A stretch of DNA of 55,749 bases from Opitutales bacterium (lineage in GTDB: Bacteria > Verrucomicrobiota > Verrucomicrobiia > Opitutales > Oceanipulchritudinaceae), in NCBI GenBank assembly GCA_007133065.1, contig SLNJ01000045.1, forward strand, positions 1 to 55,749, written 5' to 3'. The position numbers and the translations under genes were made by a program. The notes below the pieces were generated by a model that ran no database searches, was not told where the DNA came from, and worked only from the letters and a program-made list of their open reading frames with translations. Positions within the stretch are counted from its first letter, which is position 1. Every line of letters begins with the position of its first letter. Positions 1 through 10,069 of the stretch are shown here, in pieces.

Positions 1-1
1 C

Positions 2-526
2 AAGATATCGCTTTACCCTGAGGAGTACTACGATCAAGGCCTGAAGCTGATCACGGCACCGACTCGCCGGGTCAATCCCGCTGCTCTCCCCCCGATGGTC
101 AAGTCGCTGAATTACCTCAACAGTATTCTGGCAAAAATGGAGGCGGTGAATCTCGGATACATGGAGGCCGTGATGTTGAACGATCAAGGTTACATCGCCG
201 AATGCACGGGGGACAATCTATTCATTCTTCGCCAGGGCGAGTTGCTGACGCCTCCCATCAGCTCGGGCAACCTTCGAGGCATAACCCGGTCAGCTGTCTT
301 CGACATTGCGGAGGAGTTGGGAGTCCCGGTGCGGGAGGTCGATTTGACGCGCTACGATGTGTGGACGGCCGACGAGTGTTTTCTTACCGGCACGGCGGCG
401 GAGGTGATCCCGGTGACCGAACTCGATGCGCGACCGGTTGGTGAGGGGAATCCCGGGCCGGTAACCGCTCGATTCATCGCCGCCTTTCGGGATCGGGTCG
501 TCCGCGAAGGTACGATGATTGAGTAA
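2..526 (+). CDS. ilvE: Branched-chain amino acid aminotransferase, C-terminal part (5' end outside window)
   Basis: PLP-dependent class IV aminotransferase catalysing the last step of Leu/Ile/Val synthesis. The frame is open from the first bases of the window, so the gene begins upstream. The Lys in PMVKSLNYL (bases 101-103) aligns with the Schiff-base lysine of E. coli IlvE (IPTAAKAGGNYL). The Glu of YIAECTGDNLF corresponds to the residue contacting the PLP pyridine nitrogen, and GITRSAV and GTAAEVIPV match the cofactor phosphate-binding segments. The usual GPVT segment near the C-terminus is present and the protein ends normally with TAA. Branched-chain specificity rather than D-alanine or aminodeoxychorismate specificity is inferred from overall resemblance. 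Confidence 0.9.
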   Translation, partial: KISLYPEEYYDQGLKLITAPTRRVNPAALPPMVKSLNYLNSILAKMEAVNLGYMEAVMLNDQGYIAECTGDNLFILRQGELLTPPISSGNLRGITRSAVFDIAEELGVPVREVDLTRYDVWTADECFLTGTAAEVIPVTELDARPVGEGNPGPVTARFIAAFRDRVVREGTMIE

Positions 527-619
527 GCGTTGCCCGCGATTCCATTGTCAGCGTTCTCCGCGACGGCGCGGTGCGGCCGATCGCACGGCAGAATTGCGCT
601 TCTATTCAGCGCGAAGCTG

Positions 620-628
620 TGGTATAGT
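620..628 (+). promoter_or_regulatory. Possible extended -10 promoter element upstream of mcsB
   Basis: TGGTATAGT fits an extended -10 (TGN followed by five of six bases of TATAAT). It lies in the 241-bp gap between ilvE and mcsB with no good -35. If used, it would give a leader of about 130 nt before mcsB. No gene is seen in this gap. Confidence 0.3.
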
Positions 629-767
629 GCCGACGATGGTTGATTCGGTGTCATATTGGAACGGAAATTGCATGGTTTTACTTGATGGACTGGAATAAAA
701 TCGCCGCGTTCCGACGCGATGACACGAATGATCGAGCGATTACTGCGGTGCCAGAGGCTGAATTGAA

Positions 768-1859
768 ATGCGTATAACTCCCCTGATCGAAGCCAAAGCC
801 GAGTTAACCGACGGGACGACACCCGCCGGTTCGATCGTGCTGTCCACCCGCATCCGGCTCGCACGCAACCTGACCGGGGCGCCCTTTCCAGGGTGGGCCA
901 AAGAGGCGCAGAGGCGGGACATTCTGTCAAAGTCTCTGGAGGTGATCGAAGCGTTGCCGATTATGGAAGGCGGTTCGCGGCTCACAATGGACGAGCTTTC
1001 TCCCCTCGAGAAACAGATTCTCCACGAGCGTCACCTGATCAGCCGCGAACTGATGTCGAGCCGGCAGAGCTGCGGAGTGTACGTGAGCGGCGATCAGAGT
1101 TGTGCGATCATGGTGAATGAGGAGGACCACCTGCGCATCCAGATGCTTCGCAGCGGATTGAAGCTGAAGCAGATTTTCAATGGAATTAACGGGCTGGACG
1201 ACTCGCTGGAGCTCAACCTGGACTATGCCTTCTCGCCCCAATACGGGTACCTGACGGCGTGTCCAACGAACGTCGGGACCGGGATGCGCGCTTCGGCGAT
1301 GCTGCACCTTCCCGGGCTGGTCTTGTCGAATCATATGGAGAAGGTGATCCGGATGGTCAACCAGGTCGGCCTGGCCGTGCGGGGGCTCTTCGGCGAGGGT
1401 AGCGACGCGACCGGAAGCGTCTTCCAGATTTCGAACCAACAGACACTCGGGGAGTCCGAGAAGGATATCCTCGGTCGCCTGCAGAATATTCTGCAGGCGG
1501 TAATCACCCAGGAAGACAACGCACGCAAGAAGCTGATGGAAGAGGCCGGCGCAAAGATTCGGGACAAGATTGGACGGGCGTGCGGCATCCTGCAAAACGC
1601 CCACCTGCTCAGTTCCGAGGAAGCCTTGAACCTGCTTTCGTTGATGCGGTTCGCCGTGGACGTTGGCATGCTGCCGGAGGGCGAGCGCGCCCGCGTCGAT
1701 CGTCTCTTCATCGAAGTGCAACCGGGGCACCTGCAGTACGCGGCCGGCTCGACAATCGAGCCCAACGAGCGCGATCCGTGGCGCGCGCGATTGTTGCGGG
1801 AACAATTTGACGACTTGCCCCCACTTAATTTTGATGGATCTTACAACAAATCTGAATAG
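768..1859 (+). CDS. mcsB: Protein arginine kinase McsB (ATP:guanido phosphotransferase family)
   Basis: Phosphorylates arginine residues of damaged proteins, marking them for ClpC/ClpP degradation in Firmicutes. The 363-residue length is typical of McsB. Visible are the nucleotide-binding STRIRLARN (26-34), the acidic NEEDH loop (117-121), CPTNVGTGMRAS (165-176) and GEGSDATGSVFQISN (209-223). The C-terminal RDPWRA (335-340) matches the RDxxRA phosphoarginine-binding motif that separates McsB from creatine/arginine kinases. clpC follows 33 bp downstream, the Firmicute-type arrangement, but no mcsA or ctsR lies beside it; the upstream neighbour is ilvE. Function is inferred from family and context, with strong motif support. 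Confidence 0.93.
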   Translation: MRITPLIEAKAELTDGTTPAGSIVLSTRIRLARNLTGAPFPGWAKEAQRRDILSKSLEVIEALPIMEGGSRLTMDELSPLEKQILHERHLISRELMSSRQSCGVYVSGDQSCAIMVNEEDHLRIQMLRSGLKLKQIFNGINGLDDSLELNLDYAFSPQYGYLTACPTNVGTGMRASAMLHLPGLVLSNHMEKVIRMVNQVGLAVRGLFGEGSDATGSVFQISNQQTLGESEKDILGRLQNILQAVITQEDNARKKLMEEAGAKIRDKIGRACGILQNAHLLSSEEALNLLSLMRFAVDVGMLPEGERARVDRLFIEVQPGHLQYAAGSTIEPNERDPWRARLLREQFDDLPPLNFDGSYNKSE

Positions 1860-1892
1860 AAGCCTTACTCTACCCTCGAAAGGAACTGCCTC

Positions 1893-4391
1893 ATGGAACC
1901 GATGAACAACTTCACGCCCCGGGCGCAGCAGGTCTTGGCATTGGCGCGCAAGGAAGCGGATCGCTTCAACCACAATTATGTCGGCACCGAGCACCTTTTG
2001 CTCGGGTTGATCAATCTCGGCCAGGGCGTAGCGGTGAACGTTCTGCAGAAGATGGGGCTCGATCTTGAAACCGTGCGCAATGCGGTTGAGAAGCAGGTCG
2101 GCACACACCAAGCCAAGCCGACCGGCAACATTCCCTATACCCCACGGGTAAAGAAGGTGCTCGCTTTGGCCGGGAAAGAAGCGAAGGCGCTCAACCACAG
2201 TTACGTCGGCACCGAGCACATCCTCCTCGGACTCCTGCGCGAAGGCGAGGGGGTTGCGGCGCGGGTGCTGAAGAGCCTGGAGGTGGACATCGAGCGGTGC
2301 CGCAACGAAATTCTGAGCGAGCTCGATCCGAATTTCTCCGGCGAGAGCGAGAGCCCGGGCGAGGGCGGGTCGCTCCAGCCGCAGGGTGCCGGCGGCCAGG
2401 GCGAAGACAAAAAAGAGGTCAAAACCCCCGCGCTTAAGGCGTTCGGCCGCGACCTGACTGAACTGGCCCGAAGCGGTGAACTCGATCCCGTCATCGGCCG
2501 CAAACCGGAAATCCGTCGGGTGATTCAGATCCTGTGCCGCAGGACCAAAAACAATCCCGTGCTCATCGGGGAGGCTGGTGTGGGCAAGACCGCGATTGTC
2601 GAAGGGCTCGCTCAGGAGATCGCCGACGGGATCGTTCCAGAGATCCTGATGGATAAGAAATTGATCACGCTCGATCTCGCACTCATGGTTGCCGGAACGA
2701 AATACCGGGGACAGTTCGAAGAGCGAATCAAGGCTGTGATGGACGAGATCCGTCGTGCGAAGAACGTCATCATTTTTATAGACGAGCTGCACACGATCGT
2801 TGGCGCCGGCGCGGCGGAAGGGGCAATGGACGCCTCGAACATTTTCAAGCCCGCGCTCTCCCGCGGCGAGCTACAGTGCATCGGCGCGACCACCCTTGGC
2901 GAGTATCGCAAGTACATCGAGAAGGACAGCGCACTCGATCGCAGGTTTCAAAGCGTGATGGTGGACGCTCCCTCTGCGGAGGATTCGCTCGCCATTCTGC
3001 AGGGGATTGCGCCGAAGTACGAGGAACACCACAATGTGAATTTCACCAAGGAGGCGCTCGCGGCAGCCGTCAAGCTCTCCGATCGCTACATTACGGCGCG
3101 TTTCCTCCCCGACAAAGCGATCGACGTGTTGGACGAGTCCGGCGCGCGCGCCCGCATCAACTCGCTGAATCGCCCGCCGGAGATCGAGGAGATCGGCACT
3201 CGGATCGACGATGTCTGCGGGAAGAAGGAGGATGCGATCAGCAAGCAGCAGTTCGAGGACGCTGCGGAATACCGGGACCGCGAGAAGCAGTTGCGCTCCC
3301 AGCGCGATGCGATGGTCGAGGAATGGAAACGCACGCGCTCGGAGTCCCGCATCACCGTCGACGAACCCGATATGCTGCAGGTGGTATCCGACTGGACCGG
3401 CATTCCCCTCAACCGCATGGAGCAGAAGGAGTCGATCAAACTGTTGCAGCTTGAGAAGGAGCTGCAGCAATCGGTGATCGGCCAGGAGGAAGCGACCCTG
3501 GCAATCGCCAAAGCCCTCCGGCGCTCGCGGGCGGACTTGAAGGATCCGCGTCGTCCGATCGGCTCTTTTCTCTTTATGGGGCCGACGGGTGTCGGGAAGA
3601 CCCATCTCGCAAAGATACTGGCGGAGAAGATGTTCGGCGAACAGGACGCGATCGTACAGATCGACATGTCGGAGTACATGGAGAAGTTCTCCGTGAGCCG
3701 CCTGATCGGTTCCCCGCCCGGTTATGTCGGGTACGAAGAGGGTGGACAGCTGACCGAGACGGTTCGCCGTAAACCGTATTGCGTCGTCCTTTTCGACGAG
3801 GTTGAGAAGGCCCACCCAGACGTGGTCCAATTGCTGCTTCAGGTTCTGGAGGACGGGCGTCTGACCGATTCGCTCGGCCGGACAGTGGACTTCCGCAACA
3901 CGATTATCATCATGACTACGAATGTGGGGGCGCAGATTCTGCAGCGCTCCAGCAGCCTCGGGTTCGGTTTTCAGGACGACAACGAGAACTTCGAAAAGAT
4001 CAAAGAGAAGATCATGGACGAAGCGAAGAAAACGTTCAAACCGGAGTTCCTCAACCGGATCAGCAGCCACATCGTTTTCCACTCGCTGCAGCGCGAGCAC
4101 CTCTTGAAGATCGTGGACCTTGAAATCGAGAAGGTGACCAAACGCCTGGTCGAGCACGATATCGAATTGCGCTTCACCGACGCAGCAAAGCACTTCCTTA
4201 TCGACAAAGGGTTCGACGAGAAATACGGCGCGCGTCCATTGCGGCGGGCGGTTGAGAACTACCTCGAGGATCCCCTCGCCGAAGCTATTTTGCGAGAGGA
4301 TGTGAAAAAGCACGAACCGATCGGCGTGGACGTCGAGGATGATCACCTCATCTTCACCCAGGACCAACCGGCGGAGAGTGCGTCGAATTAG
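1893..4391 (+). CDS. clpC: ATP-dependent Clp protease ATP-binding subunit ClpC
   Basis: Hexameric AAA+ unfoldase that feeds substrates to ClpP; with McsB next door the likely substrates are phosphoarginine-tagged proteins. Of its 832 residues, about 1-145 form two Clp N-terminal repeats. The first AAA module has Walker A GEAGVGKT (226-233), the middle domain has a UVR-like helical pair (about 440-475), and the second AAA module has GPTGVGKT (563-570). A ClpP-docking loop is visible as SLGFGF shortly before the KPEFLNR segment. The start is supported by AAAGGA eight bases ahead of the ATG. UVR in the middle domain distinguishes ClpC from ClpA and ClpB. Probably co-transcribed with mcsB. Confidence 0.96.
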   Translation: MEPMNNFTPRAQQVLALARKEADRFNHNYVGTEHLLLGLINLGQGVAVNVLQKMGLDLETVRNAVEKQVGTHQAKPTGNIPYTPRVKKVLALAGKEAKALNHSYVGTEHILLGLLREGEGVAARVLKSLEVDIERCRNEILSELDPNFSGESESPGEGGSLQPQGAGGQGEDKKEVKTPALKAFGRDLTELARSGELDPVIGRKPEIRRVIQILCRRTKNNPVLIGEAGVGKTAIVEGLAQEIADGIVPEILMDKKLITLDLALMVAGTKYRGQFEERIKAVMDEIRRAKNVIIFIDELHTIVGAGAAEGAMDASNIFKPALSRGELQCIGATTLGEYRKYIEKDSALDRRFQSVMVDAPSAEDSLAILQGIAPKYEEHHNVNFTKEALAAAVKLSDRYITARFLPDKAIDVLDESGARARINSLNRPPEIEEIGTRIDDVCGKKEDAISKQQFEDAAEYRDREKQLRSQRDAMVEEWKRTRSESRITVDEPDMLQVVSDWTGIPLNRMEQKESIKLLQLEKELQQSVIGQEEATLAIAKALRRSRADLKDPRRPIGSFLFMGPTGVGKTHLAKILAEKMFGEQDAIVQIDMSEYMEKFSVSRLIGSPPGYVGYEEGGQLTETVRRKPYCVVLFDEVEKAHPDVVQLLLQVLEDGRLTDSLGRTVDFRNTIIIMTTNVGAQILQRSSSLGFGFQDDNENFEKIKEKIMDEAKKTFKPEFLNRISSHIVFHSLQREHLLKIVDLEIEKVTKRLVEHDIELRFTDAAKHFLIDKGFDEKYGARPLRRAVENYLEDPLAEAILREDVKKHEPIGVDVEDDHLIFTQDQPAESASN

Positions 4392-4467
4392 GCCTTTGGC
4401 AGCAGGATAATCCGGGAACCAGACGACTTCGGGGCGGCGCCCAGGTTCTTCGGCACCCACTCAGGGG

Positions 4468-5910
4468 ATGACTCAAGCGATCGACTGGACGGTCTGCGCC
4501 GAACGCGTTGGCCGAAGCGTTCCTTTAACGCGGGTGCACCCGGCGGTTCGGGATTGGATCGGGAGGGGGATTCCCGGGGCGTGGGTTCTGTGCGTGTCGG
4601 GCGGAGCCGACTCGATCGCCATGACGCTCCTCCTGTGGTTCCACTGTCCGGAGGAGCGCGACAGGATGCAGGTCGCCCATTTCAACCACAACCTGCGCGG
4701 CGCGGATGCAAGACTCGATGCCGCACTCGTGCGACAGATGGCGCGGGGCCTCGCGCTGCCCTTTCACGAGCGGACCGCTCCGCGACAGGACCGCGCGGAA
4801 CCCTCCGAGGCGGTTCTGCGCGAGCAGCGGTGGGAGTTCCTCCTGAACCTTCGGGCCTCGGGTGCTATCGCCGGATACTTTGTCGGGCAACAGGCGGACG
4901 ACGTCGCGGAGACGCTTTTAATGCGGATGGCCAGGGGAAGCAGCTCGCGCGGTCTTGCCGCTCCCAGGCCGGTCCAGCTGCACGCGGGAGAACCTGCGCG
5001 CCTGCGACCGCTGCTCGGAATTCGCAGGGGCGAGCTGATCACCACGTTGCGCAAGGCGGGGACGCCGTGGCGGGAGGACGGCTCGAACGCAGATTCCCGT
5101 TATACGCGCAATCGTCTGCGGCGACGGGTTCTGCCGGAGCTCGAAGCCGCCTTGCCGCAGGATCTTGTGGCGGGATTGGCCTGTTCGCGGGCCTGGCTCG
5201 ACGAAGAGGACGAGGCTCTTGAGGCCTGGCTCGCACGATTGTGTCCCGGATTGAACCGTCTGGATCGTCTGCCCCGGGGTCCCTTTCAAGCTCAGCCGCG
5301 TGCCCTGTGGCGTCGTGCCCTGACGCGGTGGCTGGACGCGCAGGGCCTGGCGAGCACTCTTTCCCGAGCGGCCCGGGAAACGCTCTTGAGCGCGTGGGAG
5401 GCAGGACGGCCTTGGCGGTGTAGTGCCGGAACGAGGTTTATTGTCTGCGGCTCTGCCGGGTTGTCGATCGAGTCAGCCGCTGTGTCACGCGACTGGCCGC
5501 CCGTCGCCCTGGGACCCGGAAACACGCTCTTTTTAACCGCAGGCGGGGCTCTGAGCTGGCGCCTTGAGCGGGTGGAGGATTCGTTGCGCGCGGACATCCT
5601 CGGCGGCGGACCGGATCCTGCGCGGACCGCCTTCGTTGCCCTGCGCACCGATGAACCGCCGCCGACGCATCTGCTGGTCAGGCAATGGCGGTCCGGAGAT
5701 CGGTTTCGACCGTTGGGACACCCTGGAACGGCCAAAGTGCAGGATTTGTTCACAGATCGGAAAATTCCGGCTGTGGAACGAAAGCGGCTGCCGATTGTCT
5801 TGAGAAGTGACGGGGAAGTCATCTGGATTCCCGGGTTCCCCCCTCCGGAACGGTGCAAGGTCGAACGGGATACGGTGCTGGCTATGAGGTTGACTTATGA
5901 GAATGTCTGA
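4468..5910 (+). CDS. tilS: tRNA(Ile)-lysidine synthase TilS
   Basis: ATP-dependent enzyme that attaches lysine to C34 of tRNA-Ile(CAU), changing codon reading from AUG to AUA. It has the PP-loop SGGADS (44-49), the HFNHNLR motif (71-77) and a C-terminal substrate-binding region ending near ERCKVERDT, as in full-length bacterial TilS; 480 residues is within the family range. Fifty residues before the PP-loop is slightly long, and the AGGGG ahead of the ATG is almost adjacent to it, so a GTG about 23 codons in is an alternative start. It follows clpC by 76 bp and precedes ftsH. The tilS-ftsH order is common in bacteria. Confidence 0.93.
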   Translation: MTQAIDWTVCAERVGRSVPLTRVHPAVRDWIGRGIPGAWVLCVSGGADSIAMTLLLWFHCPEERDRMQVAHFNHNLRGADARLDAALVRQMARGLALPFHERTAPRQDRAEPSEAVLREQRWEFLLNLRASGAIAGYFVGQQADDVAETLLMRMARGSSSRGLAAPRPVQLHAGEPARLRPLLGIRRGELITTLRKAGTPWREDGSNADSRYTRNRLRRRVLPELEAALPQDLVAGLACSRAWLDEEDEALEAWLARLCPGLNRLDRLPRGPFQAQPRALWRRALTRWLDAQGLASTLSRAARETLLSAWEAGRPWRCSAGTRFIVCGSAGLSIESAAVSRDWPPVALGPGNTLFLTAGGALSWRLERVEDSLRADILGGGPDPARTAFVALRTDEPPPTHLLVRQWRSGDRFRPLGHPGTAKVQDLFTDRKIPAVERKRLPIVLRSDGEVIWIPGFPPPERCKVERDTVLAMRLTYENV

Positions 5911-6015
5911 GCATCGTGAACCCGTTTTGTTTGGCCTCCAGCCTTGCGTGCGGGGGACGAACGGTAATCGCCGGCGCGAGCGGATCGCATCGAGCGGGTA
6001 AAACAATTCATCTGT

Positions 6016-8028
6016 ATGTCGAAAGAAAACAAACAGCAGCGCAACAAGCCGCTGCGCAATGCTCCGCCCGAACGCTTTCAGCCCAAGGTCCTGATGATCT
6101 GGATGCTGATCATCTTCGGGATGATCAGTCTGTACCTGTTCACCGATCCCAACCGCGAGCAGCCGGAGGAGTGGAAGATTCGCGAGGTCGTGGAAGCGGC
6201 GGAGAACCAGAGGATCGCTGAAGGTACGATCAAGTCCAATCCGAAAGGAGGACCGGGGTGGTCTGAAATCCAGGGCGTGTTGGCTGAAACCGGTCCCGAC
6301 GGCGAAAGACAGGAGTTTCAGGCGACGGGACGGCTGACCGACGACAACCTCGAACGCCTGCAGCAGACGGGTGTTTTCAGGGAACTGCCGGCCAGCACGC
6401 TGCTTACCGACATCCTTATTACCCTGCTGCCGTTCTTGTTGATCATCGGAATCCTGTATTTTCTCTTTGTGCGGCAGTTGCGCCACGCGGGACGGGGCGC
6501 CATGAGTTTTGGTAAGTCGAAAGCCAAAATGCTGTCACGCGATCGCGAAAAGATGACTTTCTCGGAAGTCGCCGGCTGCGATGAAGCCAAGGAGGAAGTC
6601 TCCGAGATTGTCGAATTCCTCAAGGATCCGAAAAAATTTCAGCGTATCGGGGGCAGAATTCCCAAAGGATGCCTGCTGCTCGGACCGCCGGGAACCGGGA
6701 AAACACTGCTCGCCCGCGCGATCGCCGGGGAGGCCGATGTCCCATTCTTTTCAATTTCTGGATCGGATTTCGTCGAGATGTTCGTCGGGGTCGGGGCGGC
6801 GCGGGTGCGCGATATGTTCGAACAGGGGCGCAAGAATGCTCCCTGCCTGATCTTCATCGATGAAATCGACGCCGTGGGTCGGCAGCGCGGCGCCGGTCTC
6901 GGAGGCGGCAATGACGAGCGCGAGCAGACGCTGAACTCGCTCCTTGTGGAAATGGATGGATTCGACGCGCACGAAGGTGTCATCATCATCGCCGCGACCA
7001 ATCGTCCCGATGTGCTCGACAACGCACTATTGCGTCCCGGCCGCTTCGACCGACAGATTACCATCGACTTGCCCGACATCAAGGGGCGCGAGGAGGTGCT
7101 CAATGTTCACGCCAAGAAGGTTCGCCTCGCCGACGATGTCGAGCTCGCGGTGGTCGCGCGGAACACGTCGGGGTTCTCCGGAGCCGACCTTGCAAATCTT
7201 TTAAATGAGGCGGCATTGTTGTCCGCCCGCTACGGTAAGTCGGAAATTCACAACGAAGACCTCGACGAGGCGCGGGAAAAACTCACATACGGGCGCGAGC
7301 GCCGTCGTTTGCTCGACGACGAGGACAAGCGAGTCACCGCCTTCCACGAAGGGGGCCACGCATTGGTTCAGGCGGTTATTGACGACGGTTACCTCCCGGT
7401 GCACAAGGTGACCATCATACCGCGGGGACAGAGTCTGGGGAGCACCATGTTCATGCCCAAGAAGGATGTTTTCAATCACGCCCGCCGGCGTGTACTCAAT
7501 CAGATCTGCTGTGCGATGGGCGGTCGTGTCGCCGAGGAGATTGTGCTCGACGAACTGACCAGTGGAGCTACCGGCGACATTCGCCAGGCGACGAAGATCG
7601 CGCGCCACATGGTTTGCGATTGGGGCATGAGCGACCTCGGATGCGTGGCCTACGGCGAGAACCAGGACCATGTATTCCTCGGGCGGGAAATTACCCGCAA
7701 GCAGAACTACAGCGAACAAACCGCGCAGCACATCGATGCTGCGATTCGGGAGATCATCGATCGGCAGTACGATCGGGCGAAGCAGATCATCCTTGAGCAC
7801 AGGCAGGCCCTTGAAACGATTGCACATGCGTTGCTTGAGCATGAGACGCTCGACGGCGTGCACGTGCGGGAGATCATCGAGCACGGCGAAATCCGTTCCC
7901 CCGTCCGGCCCCAACCCGCGTCGAGGGATCCAGGGGAACCGGTCGAAAAGGAGTCCGATGAAGCTGCCGCCAAGAAAAAGAATCCCGACGAGGGGCTCGG
8001 ACCAGAGACCTCGCCGGTCCCGGCTTAG
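6016..8028 (+). CDS. ftsH: ATP-dependent zinc metalloprotease FtsH
   Basis: Membrane-anchored AAA+ protease that degrades unassembled membrane proteins and regulators. Its 670 residues contain TM1 (about 25-43), a short periplasmic domain, TM2 (about 132-155), Walker A GPPGTGKT (223-230), the AAA second region of homology ending in LRPGRFDRQ, the zinc motif HEGGH (444-448), and the third zinc-ligand region TGDIRQAT. The last 45 residues are rich in Pro, Lys and Glu and look disordered. A 105-bp gap without recognisable signals separates it from tilS. It converges on the SulP gene, with only 25 bp between the two stops and no clear terminator. Confidence 0.96.
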   Translation: MSKENKQQRNKPLRNAPPERFQPKVLMIWMLIIFGMISLYLFTDPNREQPEEWKIREVVEAAENQRIAEGTIKSNPKGGPGWSEIQGVLAETGPDGERQEFQATGRLTDDNLERLQQTGVFRELPASTLLTDILITLLPFLLIIGILYFLFVRQLRHAGRGAMSFGKSKAKMLSRDREKMTFSEVAGCDEAKEEVSEIVEFLKDPKKFQRIGGRIPKGCLLLGPPGTGKTLLARAIAGEADVPFFSISGSDFVEMFVGVGAARVRDMFEQGRKNAPCLIFIDEIDAVGRQRGAGLGGGNDEREQTLNSLLVEMDGFDAHEGVIIIAATNRPDVLDNALLRPGRFDRQITIDLPDIKGREEVLNVHAKKVRLADDVELAVVARNTSGFSGADLANLLNEAALLSARYGKSEIHNEDLDEAREKLTYGRERRRLLDDEDKRVTAFHEGGHALVQAVIDDGYLPVHKVTIIPRGQSLGSTMFMPKKDVFNHARRRVLNQICCAMGGRVAEEIVLDELTSGATGDIRQATKIARHMVCDWGMSDLGCVAYGENQDHVFLGREITRKQNYSEQTAQHIDAAIREIIDRQYDRAKQIILEHRQALETIAHALLEHETLDGVHVREIIEHGEIRSPVRPQPASRDPGEPVEKESDEAAAKKKNPDEGLGPETSPVPA

Positions 8029-8053
8029 GGTCGAACCGGACTTCCCCGGCGGG

Positions 8054-9910
8054 CTAATCGGCCGGCTTCTCTGCCTTGCCGCCGACGTAGATCTTGACAT
8101 CGGCTTTTTCGCCGCCGAGAAGCGCCCGCGCCCGTTTGAGCGTGCGTGCCGTTGAGAGCGTCGGATTCTCCGGGCGGTCGGGAAAGATGTTGTCGCGTCC
8201 GATAACGTTTATGAGTCCCGAGTTTCGGAAGATGCGGACGGCATCTTTGCGGACTTCACTGATCAGGAGGAAGCGGTCGTTATCGCGCATGTAGCGGACC
8301 AGTTCCTCGAGGGCCATCACGGCCGTGGCATCCAGGTGATGCGCGTTGCGCATTTTCAGGACGACGATTTTGAGATTGGGATCCTCGCATACCCTGCGGA
8401 TCTGATCGTAAAAGAGTTCGGCGGCTCCGAAGAACAATTCACCCTCCACGTGAACGATGGAGATCTCCGGATTTGGTCGGGCGGCGGGGTCGGAGAGTTC
8501 GGTCAGCTGGCCCTCGTCGTTGAATGCATACTCTACCATCTCCGGTTCGGCGACCTTGCGCAGGAACAGGATGATTGAGACGGCGACGCCGAGATAGATC
8601 GCTGCATCGAGGGCGAACAGCAATCCGGCTCCGAGGGTGGTGAAGAAAACGATGGCATCCGAACGCGTGGCGCGTGAGACGATGCGAATCTGGTGGCGGC
8701 TGATCAATGTGATTCCGATCATGATCACGAGGACAGCCAGCGACGGTACGGGGATCATTCCGATGAATCCCCCCAACCCGATGAAGAGCACCGCAACCAG
8801 GATCGCGCCGAACACATTGGTCAGCGACGTTGCGCACCGGCTGTTGTAGTTCAACGTGGAGCGCGTCAGCGATGCGGATGCCGGCATTCCGCCGAAAATG
8901 GCACTCGTGCAATTGGAGATACCAAGGGCGAACATCTCCTGGTTCGGATTGATCCGATCTCCAGCTCGGGCGGCGAGGGATTTCCCGATCGAGTTGGCCT
9001 CGAGCGTGATGAGAAAGGAAATCGCCAATGCCGCGGTCGCCAGCTGGCTGATCAGGTCGAAGTCGAGCGGTATTACAGCGATACGGAGTTCACCGAGAGA
9101 AACCGCTTGAAGGGTTGCGACCGAATACCCGAAATAATCCATGCCGTAAGCGATCCCGGTCATCACAAGCAGGGTCAACGCAACATTGGGCAGTTTCGGC
9201 AGCCTTTGGCGGAGGGAGAGGTAGAAGGCGGCCGTGACCAGCCCAATGGCGAGCGATGGGAGATGGGTATCCACGATTGCCGTGCCGGTGTTATGGAGCA
9301 CGCTGACAAACGAAGCGCTCGACTCGATTGTAATCCCGAGCACATTCTTGATTTGATTCGCAATGATCAGGCATCCCGCTGCGGTGATGTAGCCGACGAT
9401 CACCGTACGCGAAATATATTGGATCAACTTGGCGACCTTCATCAGCGCGCCGACAATCAGAAAGAGCCCCGCCATCATCACCACGACCGGAACGGCGACC
9501 AGCATCTGTTCCGGGGGCATTTTAAAGGAGACGGCGGTGCTCAGGAGAAGAACCGCTGTGGCGTTCGACGGGCCATAGGAGTTGAAACGGGAACTGCTGA
9601 ACACCGAACCAACCAGGGACGCCGACACAAAGCAAATGATGCCGAACTGGATCGGAAGTCCGGCGATCAACGCATAAGCCATCCCTTGGGGAAAGGCGAG
9701 GAGCGCAAGGTTGACGCTGGCAATACTGTCGCGCCGAAACGCCTCACCGTTGTAGTTGCGAAGCGTTCTACGGACCGGGAAGAACTCGAGATGCTCGGCC
9801 CTGGGAAGGGCGTGTATTCCACGGGAAATGAAGCGGGAAATATTCACGTTTTGGTACGATCCGGGTGGGGGCGATCCTGCGCATGATGGCGCCGCTCGTC
9901 TAGTTTTCAT
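8054..9910 (-). CDS. SulP-family anion transporter with C-terminal STAS domain
   Basis: Inner-membrane transporter of the SLC26/SulP family (sulfate, bicarbonate or other anions; substrate not predictable). About 10-12 hydrophobic segments begin near DSIASVNLALLAFPQGMAYA, the family's N-terminal signature, followed by an FNSYGPSNATAVL segment typical of the substrate core. The last about 150 residues form a STAS domain (ISIVHVEGELFFGAA ... VVLKMRNAHHLDATAVMALEE). The chosen ATG gives 618 residues; an ATG 17 codons upstream (to 9961) is equally possible because neither has a strong ribosome-binding site. It is divergent from the aminotransferase gene and convergent with ftsH. Confidence 0.88.
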   Translation of the reverse strand: MKTRRAAPSCAGSPPPGSYQNVNISRFISRGIHALPRAEHLEFFPVRRTLRNYNGEAFRRDSIASVNLALLAFPQGMAYALIAGLPIQFGIICFVSASLVGSVFSSSRFNSYGPSNATAVLLLSTAVSFKMPPEQMLVAVPVVVMMAGLFLIVGALMKVAKLIQYISRTVIVGYITAAGCLIIANQIKNVLGITIESSASFVSVLHNTGTAIVDTHLPSLAIGLVTAAFYLSLRQRLPKLPNVALTLLVMTGIAYGMDYFGYSVATLQAVSLGELRIAVIPLDFDLISQLATAALAISFLITLEANSIGKSLAARAGDRINPNQEMFALGISNCTSAIFGGMPASASLTRSTLNYNSRCATSLTNVFGAILVAVLFIGLGGFIGMIPVPSLAVLVIMIGITLISRHQIRIVSRATRSDAIVFFTTLGAGLLFALDAAIYLGVAVSIILFLRKVAEPEMVEYAFNDEGQLTELSDPAARPNPEISIVHVEGELFFGAAELFYDQIRRVCEDPNLKIVVLKMRNAHHLDATAVMALEELVRYMRDNDRFLLISEVRKDAVRIFRNSGLINVIGRDNIFPDRPENPTLSTARTLKRARALLGGEKADVKIYVGGKAEKPAD

Positions 9911-10069
9911 CGAAGATGCGCCCCGCCGTAAAGCCAAAACCCCCGCTTCCCGATCTCTCATCCGACTTTCAGAAAAATGGGCGTCGTAATCGAAATTCCC
10001 GGGTTTGACGAATGCCTGTACATCGCTTATGGAAAGGCTCTCTCTTCACTCCGCCAACAGGACTCGGTC

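Noticed and set aside
685..777. A 30-codon frame (MDWNKIAAFRRDD...) overlapping the mcsB start, considered as an McsA-like leader.
   Set aside because: Too short for McsA, no Cys pairs or UVR motif and no ribosome-binding site.
8705..9900. A long open frame on the plus strand opposite the SulP gene.
   Set aside because: Its translation is low-complexity, full of Arg, Asp, Gly and His, and is explained as the antisense of a GC-rich membrane-protein gene.
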